Below are positions 1 through 5,380 of a DNA stretch of 5,380 bases, piece by piece. This DNA comes from Treponema sp. (GTDB lineage Bacteria > Spirochaetota > Spirochaetia > Treponematales > Treponemataceae): the NCBI GenBank assembly GCA_012513125.1, contig JAAZCS010000335.1, positions 1 to 5,380 on the forward strand, in the 5' to 3' direction. Every line of letters begins with the position of its first letter. Position 1 is the first letter of the stretch. The position numbers and the translations under genes were made by a program. The notes beneath the pieces were generated by a model that saw nothing but the letters and a program-made list of their open reading frames with translations, had not been told where the DNA came from and made no database searches.

Positions 1-528
1 GTAAAATCTCTTGGTGAAGAGGGTGATGTAAAAAATGTAGCTAACGGCTATGCAAGAAACTTCCTTCTTCCACGTAATCTTGCTGTACCATATAATGATG
101 CTACAGTATTGATTTTTGAAGCACGTAAAGCAGAAATTGAAGCTAGAAAAGATCAGAAAAGAAAAGATTCTGCTAGTTTGAAAGAAAAGCTAGAGTCTGT
201 AAATCTTGATTTATCAATGCCAGCTTGTTCAAATGGTAAACTTTATGGTGCTGTTACAAATAATGTAGTTGCAGATGCACTTGCTAAACTAGGTTTTGAA
301 ATTGAAAGAAAAAGAATTGAAATTCCAGGTTTAACAATCAAATCTGTTGGTAATTATCATGCCACAATTAGACTTTACGAAGCACAAGTTGCAGAAATCA
401 AAATTAGTGTAAAATCACAAGATGTTGAAAATAATGCAACTGAAGCTAAAGAAGAAAAAAAAGTAGAAAAGAAAGTAGAAAAGAAAGATACTGAAGCTGT
501 AAAAGCTGAAGAAACTTCTTCTAACTAG
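1..528 (+). CDS. rplI: 50S ribosomal protein L9, 5'-truncated by the window edge, with charged C-terminal tail
   Basis: L9 binds 23S rRNA at the base of the L1 stalk in the large ribosomal subunit. The frame is open from base 1 and reads VKSLGEEGDVKNVANGYARN, the rRNA-binding N-terminal domain. Against the well-known Bacillus L9 start, about 8 residues are missing upstream; the TTG at 109 is internal and not the start. A charged connecting helix follows (AEIEARKDQKRK region, window residues about 40-57). The C-terminal domain comes next, with the GKLYGAVTNNVVADAL motif and ending near window residue 137 (KISV). About 38 more residues form a Lys/Glu-rich tail (KKVEKKVEKK, ending ETSSN), giving roughly 183 aa against the usual 148-150. 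The tail is probably disordered. The gene ends with TAG at 526-528 and is followed by dnaB on the same strand, an order also seen in treponemes. The identification is secure; the tail's function is unknown. Confidence 0.97.
   Translation, partial: VKSLGEEGDVKNVANGYARNFLLPRNLAVPYNDATVLIFEARKAEIEARKDQKRKDSASLKEKLESVNLDLSMPACSNGKLYGAVTNNVVADALAKLGFEIERKRIEIPGLTIKSVGNYHATIRLYEAQVAEIKISVKSQDVENNATEAKEEKKVEKKVEKKDTEAVKAEETSSN
460..483 (+). repeat. Two tandem 12-bp repeats in the rplI tail
   Basis: The unit AAAGTAGAAAAG occurs twice in perfect tandem (460-471 and 472-483) and is followed by another AAA. It is in frame and encodes KVEK-KVEK-K in the charged tail of L9. A multiple-of-3 repeat in an A-rich tract can expand or contract by slippage without breaking the frame, so tail length may differ between strains. 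That last point is inference. Confidence 0.8.
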
Positions 529-555
529 TTTTTTTTTCTAATTAGAATTATATTC

Positions 556-589
556 AAAGCTGGTACTAATTTGTACCGGCTTTTTTTTT
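556..589 (+). terminator. Intrinsic terminator between rplI and dnaB
   Basis: An 11-bp stem is formed by 556-566 (AAAGCTGGTAC) and 573-583 (GTACCGGCTTT) with one G-T pair, closed by a 6-nt loop (567-572). It runs into nine consecutive T at 581-589. This is a textbook Rho-independent terminator on the plus strand. It ends only 13 bases before the dnaB start codon, so it would stop rplI transcripts and limit read-through into dnaB. Confidence 0.88.
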
Positions 590-591
590 AT

Positions 592-596
592 AGGAA
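592..596 (+). promoter_or_regulatory. dnaB ribosome binding site
   Basis: AGGAA lies 6 bases before the ATG at 603, a good Shine-Dalgarno spacing, and supports that start. It sits just after the terminator T-run, so any transcript that passes the hairpin carries this site. Confidence 0.75.
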
Positions 597-602
597 TGAT
601 AT

Positions 603-1916
603 ATGTCTGAATTAAATGATAAAATACCACCTCATAGTATAGAGGCAGAACAAGCTGTGTTAGGTGCTCTTTTGCTAGATTGGAAATCTATGGCTGATGT
701 TGTTTCAATTTTAAAGTCAGATAGATTCTATTCAATTCAAAATCAAACTATTTATAGTGCACTGCTCAAACTTTATACAAACAATATTACAGGCGATACT
801 ATTTCATTAATCAATGAATTAACAAAAGAAGAAAAATTGGAAATGGCGGGTGGAGCCTCTTATATTGCATCATTAACTGATACAGTTCCGTCAGCTGCTA
901 ACATTGATTATTATGCTGGGATGGTTGTTGATAGAGCTGTAAGAAGAGATTTAATTAAAGTTTCTTCTGAATTAAGAGCTTCTTCATATGAGTTAAATAA
1001 AGATAGCAATGTTATTTTAGATAGTGCTGAACAAAAAATCTTTTCACTTGCAGAAGGTAATGAAATAGCTGATATTCATGCCGCAAAAGATATAATGATT
1101 AAAGAAATTGAAATCATTGATGCTAGATTTAAAAGTAAGAGTGATTTCACAGGAATTCCATCTGGTTTTGCAAAATTAGACACATATACCTCTGGTTTTC
1201 AAAATTCAGAGTTAATAATTATTGGTGCAAGACCATCTATTGGAAAAACTGCATTAGCACTTTCAATGATGCAAAATATTGCTGTTGACAAAAGAATTTC
1301 ATGTGGTTTCTTTTCTTTGGAAATGCCTTATGAATCAATCGGAATGAGGTTGTTGTCTCAAGAAGCTAGAGTTCCTATGAGCAAAATTCGTTCTGGTATG
1401 TTGAAGATTGATGATGTTAAAAGAATACAAGACGCTGCAAGCAGATGGTTTGAAGCACCTTTGTATACAGTAGATACGCCGAATATGAGACTTATAGAAT
1501 TAAGAGCTATGGCAAGGCGTATGGTTAAGAATCACAGTGTAAAAATTATTTTTATTGATTATATGGGTTTAATCACTACAGAAAATCCAAATGCTCCTGT
1601 GTATGAACAAATTTCTGAAGTTTCTAAATCATTAAAAGCATTAGCGAGAGAATTGGAAATTCCAATAGTTGCATTATGCCAAGTTGCTCGTGATGCAGAG
1701 GGACAAGAGCCTAATCTTGCACAGTTAAGAGGTTCTGGTTCAATTGAACAGGATGCTGATGTTGTAATGTTTATCCATAGGGATAGATTGAAAGATGAAC
1801 AAGTAATTCAGGATGCAAAAATAATTCTTGCAAAACAGAGAAATGGTGCAACTGGAGATATTGAAATAGCCTATCTTCCAACAATTACTCGTTTTGAAAA
1901 CAAAAAAGATAACTAA
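603..1916 (+). CDS. dnaB: Replicative DNA helicase DnaB
   Basis: DnaB is the hexameric 5'-3' helicase that unwinds the replication fork, recruits primase, and acts in the cytoplasm. The 437-residue length is close to the usual 440-470. The N-terminal domain opens with the hallmark PPHSIEAEQAVLGALLLD (9-26) and spans to about residue 110. A linker follows, then the RecA-like ATPase domain from about 180. Visible motifs are Walker A GARPSIGKT (208-216, Lys215), the catalytic Glu240 in FFSLEM, Walker B IIFIDY (315-320, Asp319), the sensor Gln360 in ALCQVAR, the GSGSIEQDADVV block (377-388), and KQRNG (411-415) with the lysine and arginine finger expected to act across the subunit interface. No intein is present. 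The start ATG at 603 has a well-placed AGGAA and gives the canonical N-terminus. The gene follows rplI after a terminator and ends just before a bidirectional terminator. The LRG at 375-377 differs from the LRES seen in E. coli and Bacillus; everything catalytic is intact. Confidence 0.98.
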   Translation: MSELNDKIPPHSIEAEQAVLGALLLDWKSMADVVSILKSDRFYSIQNQTIYSALLKLYTNNITGDTISLINELTKEEKLEMAGGASYIASLTDTVPSAANIDYYAGMVVDRAVRRDLIKVSSELRASSYELNKDSNVILDSAEQKIFSLAEGNEIADIHAAKDIMIKEIEIIDARFKSKSDFTGIPSGFAKLDTYTSGFQNSELIIIGARPSIGKTALALSMMQNIAVDKRISCGFFSLEMPYESIGMRLLSQEARVPMSKIRSGMLKIDDVKRIQDAASRWFEAPLYTVDTPNMRLIELRAMARRMVKNHSVKIIFIDYMGLITTENPNAPVYEQISEVSKSLKALARELEIPIVALCQVARDAEGQEPNLAQLRGSGSIEQDADVVMFIHRDRLKDEQVIQDAKIILAKQRNGATGDIEIAYLPTITRFENKKDN

Positions 1917-1919
1917 AAC

Positions 1920-1959
1920 AAAAGACTGATTTCATTTATTTACGAAATCAGTCTTTTTT
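1920..1959. terminator. Bidirectional intrinsic terminator between convergent genes
   Basis: A 14-bp perfect stem pairs 1920-1933 with 1944-1957 around a 10-nt loop (1934-1943). On the plus strand it ends in six T (1954-1959), 3 bases after the dnaB stop. On the minus strand the same hairpin is followed by TTTTGTTTTAG, so it can also end the transcript of the beta-mannosidase unit, whose stop is at 1986. One element therefore probably serves both converging units. Confidence 0.88.
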
Positions 1960-1985
1960 ATAGAAATTAGAATTATTTAAAAAAT

Positions 1986-4487
1986 TTAATTATATGTACT
2001 TCTTAAATCGTTAATAATTAAATCTGTTTTTAGCAAATCTAGTTCAATTTCATTTTCAGGAGTAAAAATAATTGTTTCTTTTTGATTTGGCAAAACAGTA
2101 ATCATATTTGTCGAAAATCGACCTTTTATGGTTTTTGTATCAAAACTTACAAAAAAGGCAGGTTTTTTCGATGAAACTTCAATTTTATAAGTATCTTTTT
2201 CTTTAGAAACTTCATAACTTAATTCAGCATTCTGTAAATCACAATGTTTATATAATCCAACAAATGTTGTATTTTTCATATAATACTGTTTGTTTGAAGA
2301 AGAAGTCGCAGTTACTTTTGTGTAGATAAAATAGTTATTCTTATCTTCGCTTGATAATTCTATCTCAACACACTGTTTTGTTGAATCTAAATCTACAATT
2401 ACTTTTTTACAAATATCATCTTTAGCTTTTGTACCATCAAAACCAATGAATTTCACTGTAACAGTAGCGTTCAGTTTTTCTTTTGTATCATTTGATATAT
2501 ACACATAATATTTATTGTCTTTTGTGAAACATGGAATGGAAACTATATCATAGAATTTTTGAGTTTCGTATTGAAGCAATTTCCATTGACCACCATATTC
2601 AATTGCTGACCAAGAAGGACAAGGCCAAACGTCATTTAATTGCCAGATAATTGAACCCATACAGTGTGGTTTTAACGATTTCCACCAACTAACAGCCGTT
2701 TTTATAGCTAAAGCTTGTTGTACTTGACTCAAATAGACCATGTTTTCAAAACCATTAGGAAATCTAAAATACCTACTAAACATTTCAATAATTATAGAAT
2801 TGCCAGATGGTGACTTTTGATGATTTTCCATAGTTTTACTTGTAAAGTTTAATTCATTCTTTGGTGTAAAAGTTTTTAAGCATTTAACGGAAGGAAAAGA
2901 CTCGTATCCAAATTCAGATACAAATCTAGGTTTTATTGTAAGATAAGAGTCAAAGCTTTTTCTCTCATGCCAGACACTCCAGTAGTGCATGTCACCCATA
3001 TTGTCTGAATGCCAATTGTCTCTATAATCATCAGGACCTGCACATGGTGAACTAGGCCAAAATGTATGAGATGGATCTAATCGCTTTATTGTAGAGCCAA
3101 TCGTACCATTATAAAGGCGATCATAATCAACAAGGTATCTATCCCTGTTTTGTTTTGATTCATCAAACCACGTTAATGCACCAAAGTTTTCATTGTTACC
3201 ACACCATAATCCAAGACAGGGATGCGATTGAATACGAGGAACTTGATATTCCATTTCAGAAACAACATTGTTTAGAAATTCTTCATTTGCAGGATAAATT
3301 GCACAAGCAAACATACAATCTTGCCAAACAATTAATCCTAATTCATCGCATAGTTTGTAGAAGCATTCATTTTCGTAAAAGCCACCTCCCCAAACTCTAA
3401 TTGTGTTTATGTTAGCGTCGAAAGCTGATTGAAGAAGATTATCGTATTTGTCCATTTTTGATGGTAATGTGTCGCATGGAATCCAGTTTGTACCTTTAGA
3501 AAAAAACATTCTTCCGTTATTATCAAAGTAAAATGATCTTCCTTCTTTTCCGTTTTCCATATCTGGTTTTGAAATTAATTTTAAAGCGTTAAAACAAATG
3601 TTTTTTAACAGTTTTTTTCCGCCAGATAAAGTGTCATTTTCAGTAACTTCGATGGAAGAAAGTGTATTCTTTTTTAGTCCGCATTCTTTTAATTCACCAG
3701 CAGTTTTCCAAATATATGGATTTTTTACTTCAAAGTCACATTTTATGTGATTTATTCCCTTTGTTAGAGGAAAACTTATATTCTTGTCAATTTGTTTTAA
3801 GTCAACACTTGAAAGTGAAAATTTAAACTCTTTTTGCATATTTTTCAGTGCATTGAATTCAACATCAATGTGTGCAACCCAGTTATCACCTGTTGAAGAG
3901 TAAGTAACTGTAAGATTGTTAAATAAACCATCTTCTACAGATTCAAGGAAAATATCATCATAAATTCCACTGACCATGATATTCGGTCCCCAATCCCAGC
4001 CACCGACGCATTGAGTTTTTCTTGCTAAGTTTCTATTTGGTGAGCAATCATCATATTGTGATATAGGGTAGGGATATTTATTGTTGACAGCTTTTTGAAT
4101 GCACACATTTTCCGCGGAGTTGAGAATAATTTTGATGTGATTTTCTCCATTTTTCAAATATTCTGTAACATTGAACCTATATCGTAAGAACTGATTTTCA
4201 CCTTTTCCGCATAAAATATTGTTTATATAAACTTCAAAAAAAGTATCAACTTGTGACATTTCAAGAAAAACAGTTGCGTTGTTATCTGATGTGAAGTTGA
4301 ATTTTCTTTCAATAATCCAATCTGATTTTCCAACCCAATTTACATCTTTTTCTTGGCATCCCCAATTTGGATCTTTGATAATTCCATTCTTTATTAAAGC
4401 AGAATGGATGTCTCCAGGAATTGCAATGCCACATGTATAGTTTTCATTATGAAGATTCCATTCTCCATTTAGTAAAGTTTTTTTCAT
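1986..4487 (-). CDS. Beta-mannosidase, glycoside hydrolase family 2
   Basis: This enzyme is predicted to release terminal beta-linked mannose from short manno-oligosaccharides or glycan fragments by a retaining two-glutamate mechanism. The 833-residue protein has the usual family layout. A sugar-binding jelly-roll domain (about 1-180) carries PGDIHSALIKNGIIKDPNWG and GGWDWGP (162-168). An Ig-like domain follows (about 185-300), then the (beta/alpha)8 barrel (about 305-645) and C-terminal beta-sandwich domains (about 650-833). Barrel motifs are GTNWIPCD (332-339), RVWGGGFYE (364-372), WCGNNEN (428-434) with acid/base Glu433, PRFVSEFG (520-527) with nucleophile Glu525, and WQLNDVWP (615-622). 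The N-terminus MKKTLLNGEWNLHNEN shows no signal peptide and there are about two dozen cysteines, so a cytoplasmic location acting on imported sugars is inferred. The start is supported by AGGA 7 bases upstream. It lies 9 bases after the stop of the coiled-coil gene and is probably co-transcribed with it. The exact substrate (mannobiose or an N-glycan core) cannot be read from sequence. Confidence 0.95.
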   Translation of the reverse strand: MKKTLLNGEWNLHNENYTCGIAIPGDIHSALIKNGIIKDPNWGCQEKDVNWVGKSDWIIERKFNFTSDNNATVFLEMSQVDTFFEVYINNILCGKGENQFLRYRFNVTEYLKNGENHIKIILNSAENVCIQKAVNNKYPYPISQYDDCSPNRNLARKTQCVGGWDWGPNIMVSGIYDDIFLESVEDGLFNNLTVTYSSTGDNWVAHIDVEFNALKNMQKEFKFSLSSVDLKQIDKNISFPLTKGINHIKCDFEVKNPYIWKTAGELKECGLKKNTLSSIEVTENDTLSGGKKLLKNICFNALKLISKPDMENGKEGRSFYFDNNGRMFFSKGTNWIPCDTLPSKMDKYDNLLQSAFDANINTIRVWGGGFYENECFYKLCDELGLIVWQDCMFACAIYPANEEFLNNVVSEMEYQVPRIQSHPCLGLWCGNNENFGALTWFDESKQNRDRYLVDYDRLYNGTIGSTIKRLDPSHTFWPSSPCAGPDDYRDNWHSDNMGDMHYWSVWHERKSFDSYLTIKPRFVSEFGYESFPSVKCLKTFTPKNELNFTSKTMENHQKSPSGNSIIIEMFSRYFRFPNGFENMVYLSQVQQALAIKTAVSWWKSLKPHCMGSIIWQLNDVWPCPSWSAIEYGGQWKLLQYETQKFYDIVSIPCFTKDNKYYVYISNDTKEKLNATVTVKFIGFDGTKAKDDICKKVIVDLDSTKQCVEIELSSEDKNNYFIYTKVTATSSSNKQYYMKNTTFVGLYKHCDLQNAELSYEVSKEKDTYKIEVSSKKPAFFVSFDTKTIKGRFSTNMITVLPNQKETIIFTPENEIELDLLKTDLIINDLRSTYN

Positions 4488-4494
4488 TTATATA

Positions 4495-4498
4495 TCCT
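4495..4498 (-). promoter_or_regulatory. Beta-mannosidase ribosome binding site overlapping the upstream stop codon
   Basis: On the minus strand the junction reads TAGGATATATAAATG. The stop TAG of the upstream gene (4497-4499) shares two bases with the AGGA Shine-Dalgarno (4495-4498), which sits 7 bases before the ATG at 4487. A ribosome finishing the first gene would be positioned on the initiation site of the second, which suggests coupling. There is no room for a separate promoter or terminator between the genes. Confidence 0.75.
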
Positions 4499-5375
4499 AT
4501 TTTGCAATATTCGATAAATCTTGTTTTGATAAAACTGCCAATTTTCCGTTTGAATCTGTTACAACTATGCCTGAATCAGTGATTGTAATAGGTGTTGAAC
4601 TTTTTACATTGATGTTTGACTTTAATTTAAGAGTTAAAGTTTCATCAAATTTTGCTATTGTCCAATTTTTATCAGATTGAATAACACAATAATAATTGTT
4701 TGAATCATTTATAAGTACTGAATTTTCCGATATTGTTTCGTTACTTTCTTTGATTATTTCCATTGTATCAGCGTCTAATAAAACTAATTTGACTGTACTA
4801 TTTCCTTTATTTTCACCAGCAATAGCTAAATAACCATCTGTAGTTTTATAAATAGATCTATTTCTTATAACAGAAACTGGAGAAGTTTTAATTATTTCGC
4901 CTGTTGCTGTATTAAACTTAACAAGTTTTGAAAGCATTTTTGATTCATCAGATAAAATTATTCCATATTCTGTAGACATTTTTGCTTGTGCAATTTCTTC
5001 TTTTTGAACGATTTGCTGATCTTTTGCTATTTCTTTTCTTTCTGTTTGTGCTTCATTTTGTTTTACATCAGCTCTTTCTTGTTCTGTTTTAGCTTGTTCT
5101 TTGGCGGCATCTGTTTTTTGTTGTTGTTCATCTAGTTTTTCTTGTTCTGTTTGAACTACAGCTTCTTTTTCTTGAACTACTTCTTGAGCTTGTTTAGCTT
5201 CTTCTTGTTTTTTTTCTGCTTCTTTTGCAGCTACTTTGTCGTTAGGGTTTTTATCCGCTATTTCTTGAGACTTTTGAGCTTCTTGTTGTTTTGTGTCAGC
5301 TTCCTTTTTGGAGTTTTGCAAATCTTGTTTTGCATTATCAGTAGTTTTTTTCTGATTTTCTAGTTTTGTTTGTTC
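4497..5375 (-). CDS. P83/100-like spirochaetal coiled-coil protein, C-terminal part, 5' end interrupted
   Basis: Residue numbers count from a TTG codon at 5321. About 128 residues of Lys/Glu/Gln/Ala-rich helix, predicted coiled coil and broken once by a KNPND turn (24-28), lead into a C-terminal beta-rich domain from about residue 118. That domain has three roughly 45-residue strand repeats (LVKFNTATGEII at 133-144; VKLVLLDADTMEII at 177-190; IAKFDETLTLKL at 222-233), reminiscent of propeller blades. This arrangement resembles treponemal and Borrelia P83/100 antigens, which are exported; the assignment is from pattern memory and is moderate. The frame remains coding-like for 18 codons upstream of the TTG, up to an in-frame TAA at 5376-5378, and contains no ATG or GTG there. 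The TTG has no Shine-Dalgarno, and no signal peptide is present. The first in-frame ATG (4977-4979) would delete the whole coiled coil. The N-terminal half therefore probably lies beyond the window and the gene is broken, or the edge base is wrong. It is followed closely by the beta-mannosidase. Confidence 0.7.
   Translation of the reverse strand, partial: EQTKLENQKKTTDNAKQDLQNSKKEADTKQQEAQKSQEIADKNPNDKVAAKEAEKKQEEAKQAQEVVQEKEAVVQTEQEKLDEQQQKTDAAKEQAKTEQERADVKQNEAQTERKEIAKDQQIVQKEEIAQAKMSTEYGIILSDESKMLSKLVKFNTATGEIIKTSPVSVIRNRSIYKTTDGYLAIAGENKGNSTVKLVLLDADTMEIIKESNETISENSVLINDSNNYYCVIQSDKNWTIAKFDETLTLKLKSNINVKSSTPITITDSGIVVTDSNGKLAVLSKQDLSNIAK
5046..5375 (-). repeat. Internal duplication in the coiled coil, 76-residue spacing
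   Basis: Two 34-residue stretches align without gaps at about 16 identical positions: the copy encoded by 5375-5274 and the copy encoded by 5147-5046, exactly 228 bases apart. Shared residues follow the pattern EQxKLxxQxxxTDxAK, then ADxKQxEAQ. The second copy also holds a 15-bp exact direct repeat (TTTCTTGTTCTGTTT on the plus strand, 5075-5089 and 5138-5152) at 63-base spacing, equal to three heptads. The alignment was done by eye. Confidence 0.7.
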
Positions 5376-5378
5376 TTA
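5376..5378 (-). other. In-frame stop codon (TAA) upstream of the coiled-coil gene fragment
   Basis: Reading the minus strand in the frame of the coiled-coil protein, the codon before GAA-CAA-ACA-AAA-CTA is TAA. In the duplicated copy the equivalent position is a threonine codon, ACA. Either the coding sequence carries a nonsense change or nearby frameshift, or the last bases of the window are erroneous; only two more bases are visible. Confidence 0.75.
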
Positions 5379-5380
5379 TA

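Noticed and set aside
508..537. Possible extra terminator: GAAG/CTTC stem at the end of rplI followed by nine T (529-537)
   Set aside because: The stem is only 4 bp and is separated from the T-run by 7 bases, much weaker than the hairpin at 556-589.
536..547. Perfect 12-base palindrome TTCTAATTAGAA between rplI and the terminator
   Set aside because: It is short, pure A/T apart from two bases, and lies in an AT-rich spacer with no second copy as a paired operator; chance is sufficient.
549..554. TATATT as a -10 element for dnaB
   Set aside because: No -35-like hexamer lies at suitable spacing, and the transcript would meet the terminator hairpin before reaching dnaB.
1966..1976. 11-base sequence ATTAGAATTAT shared with 541-551
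   Set aside because: Both copies are in AT-rich spacers next to terminators, on different sides of the hairpins; a match this short is expected by chance.
3155..3400. Open frame of 81 codons on the plus strand inside the beta-mannosidase gene
   Set aside because: It lies antisense to the conserved barrel motifs, including the acid/base Glu433 region, has no ribosome binding site and shows no recognisable protein character.
5142..5363. Phe/Leu/Ser-rich open frame of 73 codons on the plus strand that looks like a membrane protein
   Set aside because: It is the complement of the Lys/Glu/Gln-rich coiled coil; GAA, AAA and AAG read in reverse give TTC, TTT and CTT, which mimics a hydrophobic protein.

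Overview
The window looks like chromosomal DNA of an AT-rich spirochaete, most likely a host-associated Treponema. The evidence is a Lys/Glu/Gln-rich coiled-coil protein with a C-terminal beta-repeat domain resembling the spirochaetal P83/100 antigen family, the rplI-dnaB gene order (also found in treponemes), and a strongly A/T-biased third codon position. A glycoside hydrolase family 2 beta-mannosidase fits a gut or rumen treponeme that uses plant mannan or glycan fragments. The genus is inferred from protein character, not from a database match.

Layout: (1) 1-528, plus strand: rplI (ribosomal protein L9), lacking about 8 N-terminal residues at the window edge and carrying an unusual Lys/Glu-rich C-terminal tail. 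(2) 556-589: a strong intrinsic terminator hairpin squeezed between rplI and dnaB. (3) 603-1916, plus strand: complete dnaB, the replicative helicase. (4) 1920-1959: a bidirectional terminator separating the convergent transcription units. (5) 1986-4487, minus strand: complete GH2 beta-mannosidase, predicted cytoplasmic. (6) 4497-5375, minus strand: the C-terminal part of a P83/100-like coiled-coil protein. Its frame stays convincingly coding up to an in-frame TAA at 5376-5378, with no ATG or GTG start before it, so the gene looks interrupted or the window edge holds an error.

The left half is housekeeping: L9 is usually the last ribosomal gene of an rpsF-ssb-rpsR-rplI cluster, and dnaB follows it. 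The right half is an accessory two-gene unit read towards dnaB. The coiled-coil gene's stop codon lies within the mannosidase ribosome binding site, so the two are probably co-transcribed and perhaps translationally coupled. I found no mobile element, CRISPR array, tRNA, rRNA or obvious novel system. The points most worth a second look are the in-frame stop at the right edge together with the 76-residue-spaced internal duplication that shows the frame is real, the terminator directly before dnaB, and the L9 tail.
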